Assembly: GCA_902796215.1 (NCBI GenBank)
Contig: CADBNY010000046.1
Location: forward strand, 1-5,597
Length of the DNA stretch: 5,597 nucleotides
Reading direction: 5' to 3'
Origin: an uncultured Erysipelotrichaceae bacterium
GTDB taxonomy: Bacteria; Bacillota_I; Bacilli_A; RF39; UBA660
Shown: positions 1-5,597 of the stretch, piece by piece
Layout: each line of letters opens with the position of its first letter
Numbering within the stretch: position 1 is the stretch's first letter
Program-made: the position numbers and the translations under genes
The notes under the pieces: model-generated
Seen by the model: only the letters and a program-made list of their open reading frames with translations
The model's database searches: none
What the model was told of the DNA's origin: nothing

Positions 1-1
1 A

Positions 2-154
2 GGAAGTAGAACTTTAATTAGAGTTAATATTGAAGATGCACAACTTGCTGAAAAAAGAGTATCTATTCTTATGGGAGACGATGTACCTCCAAGAAAAGAA
101 TGGATTGAAGAAAACGTTGAATTCTCATTAGAAGACAATTATCAAATAAGTTAA
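2..154 (+). CDS. parE: DNA topoisomerase IV subunit B, C-terminal end (5' end outside window)
   Basis: This is the last 50 codons and the TAA stop of a gene that starts before the window. The reading begins GSRTLIRVNIEDAQLAEKRV and continues through LMGDDVPPRKEWIEENVEF. This matches the end of the TOPRIM/C-terminal region of GyrB/ParE proteins, where a conserved stretch of the type LMGxxVxPRRxWIExNV closes the protein. The WIEENVEF variant resembles gram-positive ParE more than GyrB, and the parC gene directly downstream supports ParE. The full protein would be the ATPase subunit of topoisomerase IV, binding ATP through its GHKL domain and forming the A2B2 enzyme with ParC to decatenate chromosomes in the cytoplasm. 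Only the tail is visible, so the ATPase and TOPRIM catalytic residues cannot be checked. The family match is seen directly; the choice of ParE over GyrB rests mainly on context. Confidence 0.9.
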   Translation, partial: GSRTLIRVNIEDAQLAEKRVSILMGDDVPPRKEWIEENVEFSLEDNYQIS

Positions 155-184
155 ACATAAAAATAAATAGAAAGTAGTGGTAAA

Positions 185-2755
185 ATGCCAAAAAAGAAAA
201 CACAAACAGAAGAAGTAATAGAAAAGATCTTTGATTATACGTTAGAAGATTTAATGGGAGAAAGATTTGGATCATATTCGAAATATATTATCCAAGATCG
301 TGCTATTCCAGATGCTAGGGATGGCTTAAAACCAGTTCAAAGACGTATTCTATATTCGATGAATAAAGAGCATAATACATATGATAAAGGATATAGAAAG
401 TCAGCAAAGACTGTTGGAGATGTTATCGGTAATTACCATCCACATGGAGATGTTCCAATCTATGATGCTATGGTAAGAATGAGTCAACCTTGGAAGACAC
501 GTTCTCCATATATAGATATGCATGGTAATAATGGATCAATTGATGGTGATAGCCCCGCTGCTTATCGTTACACAGAAGCAAGACTTTCAAAGGTTGCCAA
601 TGAAATGTTACGAGATATTGACAAAGATACGGTAGATTTTGCTCCAAACTTTGATGATACAACAGTAGAGCCCACAGTCTTACCAGCACGCTTTCCAGCA
701 CTACTTGTATATGGCGCTCAAGGAATTTCAGCAGGTTACGCCACAAATATTCCACCACACAATCTAAATGAGATAGTAAACGCCACAATTCACAGAATTG
801 ATTATCCAAATAGCAGCCTAGAAACACTAATGAAATATGTTCAAGGACCAGACTTTCCAACTGGCGGAATTGTAGAAGGAAAAGATGGAATTATTGATGC
901 CTATAAAACAGGCAAAGGAAGAATCATTGTAAAATGTAAATACGAAATAGAAGATTCTAAAACAAGTAAGTCTATTATTATTACTGAGATACCATTTGAA
1001 GTAAATAAAGCTTTAATGGTCAAGAAAATTGATGATATCAGAATTGATAAAAAAATTGACGGTATTCAAGAAGTAAGAGATGAGTCTGCATCAGACATTA
1101 GAATCGTAATTGAATTAAAGAAAAATGCTAATATTGAATTAATTGTAAATTACTTACTAAAAAATACAGATATGCAAATATCATATAATTTTAATGTCGT
1201 ATCCATCGTAAACAGAAGACCTAAACTATTAAGTCTAGAAGCAGCGTTAGACGCTTTTATTGCGCATCAAAAAGAAGTTGTAAGAAGAAGAACTGCCTTC
1301 GATTTAGCTCATGCCAAAGCAAGATATCATATTTTAGAAGGATTAATTAAATGTATTTCAATACTAGATGAGGTAATAAAAGTAATTAGAGCTAGTAAAA
1401 ATAAATCTGATGCTAAAGAAAACTTAGTAAAAGAATTTGATTTTACTATAGAACAAGCAGAAGCGATTGTAACATTACAACTATATCGCCTAACAAATAC
1501 TGATGTTGTTGCCTTAGAAGAAGAAATGAATGATTTAGAAAAGAAGATATCTATTTGGGAACAAATATTAAATAATGAAGAAGCTTTAAAACATGTTATG
1601 AAAAAAGAACTTCAAAATATTAATAAAGAATATGAAACACCAAGATTAACAGAAATTAGAGCCGAAATTACAGAAATAAAAATTGATCAAACAGCCATGA
1701 TTCCAAAAGAAGATGTGATTGTTGCAGTAACAAAAGATGGATATATTAAAAGAACATCATTTAGAAGTTATACATCATCAAACCCAGAAGATCTAATTTT
1801 AAAAGAAAATGACTACTTAATCGGATTATATGAAATGAACACAACAGATACTATTTTAGTATTTACATCAGGAGGAAATTATCTCCATATTCCAGTTCAT
1901 ATTATTCCAGACTTAAAATGGAAAGATATGCCAAAACACGTAAGTAATATTATTGAAGTGCCAGGAGAAGAAGCAATCGTTGGAGCAATTCCTGCCTATG
2001 ATTTTGAAAGTGATAAAAATATTATTATTACAACAAAACAAGGGATGATTAAACGTTCTAAATTAAAAGACTTTAAATTACAACGTTACAATAAAGCAAC
2101 AAGTTGTATGAAACTAAAAGAAAGTGATGAAGTAGTTAGTGTATTAACAGAAGAATATGATACTATCTTTTTAACAACAAACACCGGATATGGACTAAGC
2201 TTCAAAACAGATGAAATACCAATAGTAGGAGTAAAAGCATCTGGAGTAAAAGCAATGAAATTGAAAGATGATTATCTAGCTTCAGTTAACAATTTCTCTT
2301 ACGAAAAGCATGAATTTATTACTGTAATAACAACTCGTGGTACAGGAAAAAGAGTAAGACTATCAGAATTTGAATTGTCAACCCGTACAAGAAGAGGAAT
2401 TCAAGTACTAAGAGAAGTAAAATCAAACCCATATTATGTTTTAAAAACATTTATTGAAGATTCAAAAAATTATATTGGTTTAAAAAACGGAGAAATTAAA
2501 ACAATAAAATTAACCGAATTACCAATAGCTGACAGGTATTCAATAGGAAGCCAAATTAGTAAAGAAGAACTAATAAATGCCTTTGTCATTGCAACATTAC
2601 AAAGAGCACAAAAACATCAAGATCAAATATTAGAAAATTTTGAAGAAGAACCAATTATTATCAAAGAAGAAAAACAAGAAGTACCTAAAAAATCTCAAAT
2701 ATCCCTTCAAGAAATAGATGATCAACTAATGACAATAGATGATTTTCTAAATTAA
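185..2755 (+). CDS. parC: DNA topoisomerase IV subunit A
   Basis: This is the DNA breakage-reunion subunit of topoisomerase IV, which cuts and religates both strands to unlink replicated chromosomes. The N-terminal core (about residues 25-490) has the family stretch DARDGLKPVQRRILY (43-57), the winged-helix segment GNYHPHGD (82-89), and RYTEARLS (128-135) with the catalytic Tyr129 beside Arg128. The C-terminal domain shows six blade-like repeats starting near residues 511, 556, 612, 660, 711 and 762, as in a six-bladed beta-pinwheel. There is no GyrA box (QRRGGKG); the nearest stretch is RTRRGIQV (734-741), which argues for ParC over GyrA. An acidic linker (about 815-835) and a tail ending in TIDDFLN follow. 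At 856 aa it is slightly longer than the usual ~800-820. The ATG lies 30 bp after the parE stop with only a weak Shine-Dalgarno (AGTGG at 176-180), so translational coupling to parE is plausible. Val90-Pro91 occupy the position usually held by the quinolone-contacting Ser and its neighbour. Confidence 0.96.
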   Translation: MPKKKTQTEEVIEKIFDYTLEDLMGERFGSYSKYIIQDRAIPDARDGLKPVQRRILYSMNKEHNTYDKGYRKSAKTVGDVIGNYHPHGDVPIYDAMVRMSQPWKTRSPYIDMHGNNGSIDGDSPAAYRYTEARLSKVANEMLRDIDKDTVDFAPNFDDTTVEPTVLPARFPALLVYGAQGISAGYATNIPPHNLNEIVNATIHRIDYPNSSLETLMKYVQGPDFPTGGIVEGKDGIIDAYKTGKGRIIVKCKYEIEDSKTSKSIIITEIPFEVNKALMVKKIDDIRIDKKIDGIQEVRDESASDIRIVIELKKNANIELIVNYLLKNTDMQISYNFNVVSIVNRRPKLLSLEAALDAFIAHQKEVVRRRTAFDLAHAKARYHILEGLIKCISILDEVIKVIRASKNKSDAKENLVKEFDFTIEQAEAIVTLQLYRLTNTDVVALEEEMNDLEKKISIWEQILNNEEALKHVMKKELQNINKEYETPRLTEIRAEITEIKIDQTAMIPKEDVIVAVTKDGYIKRTSFRSYTSSNPEDLILKENDYLIGLYEMNTTDTILVFTSGGNYLHIPVHIIPDLKWKDMPKHVSNIIEVPGEEAIVGAIPAYDFESDKNIIITTKQGMIKRSKLKDFKLQRYNKATSCMKLKESDEVVSVLTEEYDTIFLTTNTGYGLSFKTDEIPIVGVKASGVKAMKLKDDYLASVNNFSYEKHEFITVITTRGTGKRVRLSEFELSTRTRRGIQVLREVKSNPYYVLKTFIEDSKNYIGLKNGEIKTIKLTELPIADRYSIGSQISKEELINAFVIATLQRAQKHQDQILENFEEEPIIIKEEKQEVPKKSQISLQEIDDQLMTIDDFLN

Positions 2756-2765
2756 AGTATCAAAC

Positions 2766-2792
2766 ACTAATTAAATATTTATATTAGTTTTT
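2766..2792 (+). terminator. Possible weak intrinsic terminator after parC
   Basis: ACTAAT at 2766-2771 pairs perfectly with ATTAGT at 2783-2788. The inner bases TAAAT/ATTTA extend the hairpin with one bulged T, and a short T-run ends at 2792. The stem holds only one G-C pair, so it should be weak and could let transcription continue into the next gene. It sits 10 bases after the parC stop, where a terminator would be expected. The pairing is seen directly; the function is inferred. Confidence 0.4.
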
Positions 2793-2846
2793 AAGCAATT
2801 ATTACTAAAAAAGTTTTCCCAAAAAAGCATATTAATAAAAATTATA

Positions 2847-2854
2847 AAGAAGGA
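2847..2854 (+). promoter_or_regulatory. Ribosome binding site for the 785-aa repeat protein
   Basis: AAGAAGGA matches the Shine-Dalgarno consensus and lies 11 bases before the ATG at 2866. That spacing is somewhat long but acceptable. It supports this start over the next in-frame ATG (codon 11), which has no comparable purine run at the right distance. No well-spaced -35/-10 pair was found in the 110-bp gap before it. Confidence 0.6.
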
Positions 2855-2865
2855 ATTATAATAAA

Positions 2866-5223
2866 ATGAATAAAGAATTGAAAATTTCAACAGATATGTT
2901 AAAGAGAATATATAATAATATACCTATTACTACTAATCAGCCAATTGATAATATCATGTCTTTGCATGAATTAGCAGAAGTTACAAATTACCAAAGAAGA
3001 AGTTTTACAAAAATCATTCAAAACCCATTAGTCGAACAGGTAAAATCAGATTTAGCTTTTAACACTATAAGCGATAATACCAAAAGAGAAGTATTATCTA
3101 ATAGAGAAAATGTTTCATTATTAATCCAAAACCTAAAAAAAGACGAATTAATACGATTTGTCTTGCTTTTAGGTAATTCAGAGGAAGCAAATAAGATTAA
3201 AGAAATCTTATTTTTAGATTTTTCAAATCTAAAATCATTGATACACCGCTCAGGACTATTTGCTGAATGTATAAATGTTTTAAATTCTTCTAATGAATTT
3301 GATAGAAAAATAAAAAAGACTCTTTTCTTAGATGCTAAATACGAAAATCTAATAATGGAATCGATGTATATTGATAATATTAAATCTTTTCTTAAAAATT
3401 TAAATGTAGAAGATGAATTAGATGCTCAAATAAAAGAAAAATATTTTTTAGATGATATTCGAGTATCTCAAATTATTGATCGAATAGATGCTTTTTATAT
3501 CACGGAAATTCACAGAATATTATCAACAAAAAAAGAATTAGATCAAAAGATTAAAAGAAAGTTTTTTATAGAGAAAAAACTATATGAAACATATAAGAAA
3601 TACTATGATGATAGTATGAGCTTAAATAGGGTGGATATTTTTAATAAAGATAATTATTTCAGCTCAGATATCTACCAAAAAAATTATTCTCTATCTGGTT
3701 TGATTGCTGATTTAGATTCGTCTGATGAAATAGATAATGAAATAGAGAAAAATATTTTTTTTGATGATAAAATATTTGAATTTTTAATAGAGAAGACGGA
3801 TATTAATCTTTTGTCTTCAATAATTCACAGAATAGTATCCTCACCCACTAAAACAGAAATTGAAATAAAAAGAGAAATCTTTCTTAATAAAAGAAAATAC
3901 CATTTAATATTGAAAAGGTTTCTAGAAACGTCTAAAACAGCTGAAATTAGAGAATTTATTATGCAGGATATACGAAATATGTGTAATTCTAACAACATTG
4001 AAATTAAAAAAAGTATTTTCTTAGATGAAGAAAATTTCGAATACTTAGCAACATTGATTCAAAAATATAACAACAGCTCAAGCTGGTTAAAGATTGAACT
4101 AGCAAGTCTTATTTGTAATGTAATGAGAAATAATCAGGACGATAGAGAAATAATAAAGGGACTTTCACAAGAAAAATACTTGTCTAAAATAGTAAAACAA
4201 TCCACAATTGTTGGGATTATTGGATTAATAAAATATATCAATGAAATGAATATAATAGATGATAATAATAGAAATATCTCAATGTCAATATTGGATAATG
4301 TTGAAGTGAAAAGTAAAATCCAGCAATTAGACGAAGAAGCAGACGAATTTGCATACTTATTATATTATTTAGGAAATAATTTGACTTTAACAAACAAAAT
4401 AGACTATCAAATTTTAACTACAATATTAAAATCAAGAAATCTTCCAAAAAAACATGAAGAAATCAGTATAGAACAAATATACTATTTATATATGATTTTA
4501 AACAAATTCTTGAAGGAATCCATACAAAATTGTGACGCTATAGGCGATGATGGACAATTAACAGATACAATACAGGATGCAGTAGAAAATATATTTTTAT
4601 CTGAAAAAGAATATGAAGAAGAACAAATTAGAGAAGGTAAGTTAGAATCTCCAGTAGGTAATTACCAATTATTGTCATTTAATAGAGGAACTTATATGGT
4701 AAATAAAGAAGGAGATTATGTGTTTGCTAATATAGATACAGAAAAAATTGAAGTAAATAGAAATAACCAAACATCAGAATTAATTGTTCCTACTCTTTCC
4801 CATCATAGACATTGTTTTTATCAATCGTTAATAGCACTAGACATAGCAGGAGATAAAATCCCTACTGATGAAGATGAATTTTATTACGGGAAACAAGGGA
4901 CCCAATATGGTTACTTATCATTTTTAATTGAAGGAGAAGGAGTTCATATTTTTTGTCCAACAAAAAATAGTCTAGAACAAAATAAATTTTTACAAGAAAA
5001 ATTAGATGAAATGTATGAGATAGAAAATAATGAAAATATTAATCCGCGTGGATTGAAATTTAGATTTGTATTTTACTTTTCTAGAAATAATCAAATAATA
5101 GAAGCAATTGGAAAAAGACCAATATTTATTGAAGATATTCATAGAATTATGGTAAAACAAGGGGTAATAGAAGAACAAGATATAGAATCTTTTGAACCAA
5201 ATAGTGAAGTACACAAAAAATAA
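2866..5223 (+). CDS. Unrecognised 785-aa protein with ~40-residue helical repeats and a distinct C-terminal domain
   Basis: I do not recognise this protein. It is rich in Lys, Glu, Ile, Asn and Asp, has no signal peptide and no clear membrane segment, and is therefore probably cytoplasmic. The parts in order are: an N-terminal lead (1-70) containing LHELAEVTNYQRRSF; a repeat region (about 73-447) with a recurring pattern of the type IKxxxFLDxxxxxxLI; a helical, less regular middle (about 448-590); and a C-terminal domain (about 596-785) of apparently mixed beta/alpha character that contains LSHHRHCFYQSL (644-655). The repeats look like an alpha-solenoid, a scaffold used for binding protein or nucleic acid, but no partner can be named. 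The gene is 110 bp downstream of parC on the same strand, has its own ribosome binding site, ends in the in-frame double stop TAA-TAG, and is followed by a strong terminator. It may be read from the parEC transcript. Its length and consistent codon use make it a real gene. Confidence 0.9.
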   Translation: MNKELKISTDMLKRIYNNIPITTNQPIDNIMSLHELAEVTNYQRRSFTKIIQNPLVEQVKSDLAFNTISDNTKREVLSNRENVSLLIQNLKKDELIRFVLLLGNSEEANKIKEILFLDFSNLKSLIHRSGLFAECINVLNSSNEFDRKIKKTLFLDAKYENLIMESMYIDNIKSFLKNLNVEDELDAQIKEKYFLDDIRVSQIIDRIDAFYITEIHRILSTKKELDQKIKRKFFIEKKLYETYKKYYDDSMSLNRVDIFNKDNYFSSDIYQKNYSLSGLIADLDSSDEIDNEIEKNIFFDDKIFEFLIEKTDINLLSSIIHRIVSSPTKTEIEIKREIFLNKRKYHLILKRFLETSKTAEIREFIMQDIRNMCNSNNIEIKKSIFLDEENFEYLATLIQKYNNSSSWLKIELASLICNVMRNNQDDREIIKGLSQEKYLSKIVKQSTIVGIIGLIKYINEMNIIDDNNRNISMSILDNVEVKSKIQQLDEEADEFAYLLYYLGNNLTLTNKIDYQILTTILKSRNLPKKHEEISIEQIYYLYMILNKFLKESIQNCDAIGDDGQLTDTIQDAVENIFLSEKEYEEEQIREGKLESPVGNYQLLSFNRGTYMVNKEGDYVFANIDTEKIEVNRNNQTSELIVPTLSHHRHCFYQSLIALDIAGDKIPTDEDEFYYGKQGTQYGYLSFLIEGEGVHIFCPTKNSLEQNKFLQEKLDEMYEIENNENINPRGLKFRFVFYFSRNNQIIEAIGKRPIFIEDIHRIMVKQGVIEEQDIESFEPNSEVHKK
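3082..4206 (+). repeat. Coding region of degenerate ~40-residue tandem repeats
   Basis: Within the 785-aa protein, a pattern of charged residues, then Phe-Leu-Asp or a close variant, then a short helix-like stretch, recurs. The clearest copies are IKEILFLD (111-118), IKKTLFLD (149-156), IKEKYFLD (189-196), IKRKFFIE (229-236), IEKNIFFD (293-300), IKREIFLN (334-341) and IKKSIFLD (380-387). Weaker copies are REVLSN (74-79) and IKGLSQ (430-435). Spacing between the Phe-Leu-Asp centres is mostly 38-48 residues, with one 64-residue gap. IHRILS (215-220) and IHRIVS (320-325) also recur, and the DNA there shares the 12-mer ATTCACAGAATA (at 3508 and 3823). The repetition is seen directly; a solenoid fold is inferred. 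Confidence 0.8.
4651..5220 (+). other. C-terminal domain of the 785-aa protein with a His/Cys cluster
   Basis: Residues 596-785 differ in character from the repeats before them. The segment has short beta-like strands (YQLLSF, GTYMVN, DYVFANI, ELIVPTL), then His646, His647, His649 and Cys650 at the start of a probable helix. A Gly/Tyr-rich stretch follows (YYGKQGTQYGYLSF), then GVHIFCP with His694 and Cys697, and later the strand KFRFVFYF. The clustering of His and Cys in an otherwise Cys-poor protein suggests a metal site or catalytic residues, but I cannot match it to a named family. The domain boundary near Pro596 is approximate. Confidence 0.5.
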
Positions 5224-5234
5224 TAGCAAAGAGT

Positions 5235-5267
5235 AAAGAACTTAATAATAAAAAGAGTTCTTTTTTT
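5235..5267 (+). terminator. Intrinsic terminator after the 785-aa protein gene
   Basis: AAAGAACT at 5235-5242 pairs perfectly with AGTTCTTT at 5256-5263 around a 13-base AT-rich loop, and seven T residues occupy 5261-5267. It starts 12 bases after the stop codon. This is a standard rho-independent terminator for an AT-rich genome and separates the upstream genes from the HAD-like gene. Confidence 0.8.
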
Positions 5268-5356
5268 AATAATTTTATTTTTATTACAAAGAAAAGTGAG
5301 AATGACTTATAAGTTGACCATACTAAAAATGATACAAGCAATTAATTAAATACACA

Positions 5357-5385
5357 TTGACTTTTTTATAAGAATATGATAAAGT
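5357..5385 (+). promoter_or_regulatory. Sigma-A type promoter with extended -10 for the HAD-like gene
   Basis: A -35 box TTGACT (5357-5362, five of six to consensus) is followed after exactly 17 bases by a -10 box TAAAGT (5380-5385, four of six). TG lies one base upstream of the -10 box (5377-5378), giving an extended -10. Transcription would start near 5391-5393, leaving a leader of about 20 bases before the ATG at 5412. The spacing, the extended -10 and the position between a terminator and a start codon all agree. Confidence 0.75.
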
Positions 5386-5397
5386 AAATCCACTTTT

Positions 5398-5404
5398 AGG
5401 GGGA
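5398..5404 (+). promoter_or_regulatory. Strong ribosome binding site for the HAD-like gene
   Basis: AGGGGGA lies 7 bases before the ATG at 5412 and is the best Shine-Dalgarno match in the window. It fixes the start of a gene that would otherwise rest on only 62 codons, and suggests good translation of a short-leader transcript. Confidence 0.75.
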
Positions 5405-5411
5405 TATATTA

Positions 5412-5597
5412 ATGAGATATATATACGATTTAGATGATGTTTTTTGTGAAAATAAAGCAAAAGAAGCAGTGAAACACGAAATAATAAATATCTTAGAATC
5501 ATCAAAAAACAATTCTGTAGACATTAAAGAATTGTTTAAACAAGCAAGAAATAATATTATCAGTAGTATAAGCAAAAACTATTTGAATAATCTTTAC
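5412..5597 (+). CDS. Probable HAD-superfamily hydrolase, N-terminal part (3' end outside window)
   Basis: Sixty-two codons are visible, open at the window end. The protein begins MRYIYDLDDVFCENKAKEAV. A hydrophobic strand followed by DLDDV fits HAD motif I (hhhDxDx[T/V]), in which Asp6 would be the nucleophile that forms the phospho-aspartate and Asp8 the general acid/base, with Mg2+ as cofactor. Such enzymes are usually cytoplasmic phosphatases. The remaining visible residues (about 12-62) are helical and Lys/Asn/Ser-rich, as expected for a cap inserted after motif I, but they do not identify a subfamily or substrate. Motifs II-IV lie outside the window, so the call rests on motif I alone. 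The gene has its own extended -10 promoter and a strong ribosome binding site, and is cut off from upstream genes by a terminator. Confidence 0.6.
   Translation, partial: MRYIYDLDDVFCENKAKEAVKHEIINILESSKNNSVDIKELFKQARNNIISSISKNYLNNLY

Noticed and set aside
468..860. Minus-strand open frame of 130 codons inside parC, and similar short minus-strand frames at 69-275 and 5002-5505.
   Set aside because: They overlap well-supported genes or AT-rich gaps, have biased Leu/Phe/Tyr-rich translations typical of antisense readings, and lack ribosome binding sites and family likeness.
185..2755. Possible gyrA instead of parC.
   Set aside because: There is no GyrA box in the C-terminal domain, and the gene lies 30 bp after a ParE-like C-terminus, the usual parEC order.
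2857..2862. Perfect TATAAT just before the start codon of the 785-aa protein.
   Set aside because: It overlaps the region between the ribosome binding site and the ATG, so a transcript from it would lose the Shine-Dalgarno. No -35 box is at the right distance. Such hexamers are expected by chance at this base composition.
4795..4965. Faint likeness of the C-terminal domain (Cys650 before a helix, then a Gly-rich stretch and a beta strand) to OTU or other papain-like cysteine proteases.
   Set aside because: The Asp-Gly-Asn-Cys type motif and the final catalytic His-Tyr are not present, and the Cys-to-His distance is short. The likeness is too weak to call.
5314..5338. A second promoter-like stretch, TTGACC followed by TGATACAAG, resembling the promoter at 5357-5385.
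   Set aside because: The gap between the -35-like and -10-like boxes is only about 13 bases, too short for sigma-A. It may be chance in AT-rich DNA.
5268..5356. Gap between terminator and promoter, examined for small RNA, operator or attachment site.
   Set aside because: It is AT-rich with no convincing hairpin, direct repeat or further terminator; nothing supports a feature.

Overview
The window is very AT-rich, uses ATG starts and TAA stops, and carries A/G-rich ribosome binding sites. Tryptophan is encoded by TGG, and the genes read through cleanly with TGA as a stop, so nothing suggests the Mycoplasma code. The first two genes are the gram-positive type parE-parC pair. Together this suggests a low-GC Bacillota, perhaps a Bacilli lineage near the Mollicutes/Erysipelotrichia type of gut or host-associated bacteria. 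This placement is inference from composition and protein flavour; no marker allows a genus call.

Layout, all on the + strand: (1) bases 2-154, the last 50 codons of parE (topoisomerase IV subunit B); (2) 185-2755, a complete parC (subunit A, 856 aa), 30 bp after parE and almost certainly in the same operon; (3) 2756-2865, a short AT-rich gap with a weak hairpin plus T-run and a ribosome binding site, but no convincing promoter; (4) 2866-5223, an unrecognised 785-aa protein with about seven to nine degenerate ~40-residue helical repeats and a separate C-terminal domain; (5) 5235-5267, a good intrinsic terminator; (6) 5357-5385, a good extended -10 promoter; (7) 5412 to the window end, the first 62 codons of a probable HAD-superfamily hydrolase.

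ParE and ParC form the A2B2 topoisomerase IV that unlinks daughter chromosomes. The 785-aa protein follows in the same direction and may be read from parEC transcripts that pass the weak hairpin, but nothing in its sequence links it to DNA topology. The HAD-like gene is a separate transcription unit.

The points most worth a second look are the 785-aa repeat protein with its His/Cys-containing C-terminal domain, and a Val-Pro pair in ParC at the place where most bacterial type IIA topoisomerases carry the quinolone-contacting Ser. I see no mobile element, CRISPR array, tRNA, rRNA or riboswitch.
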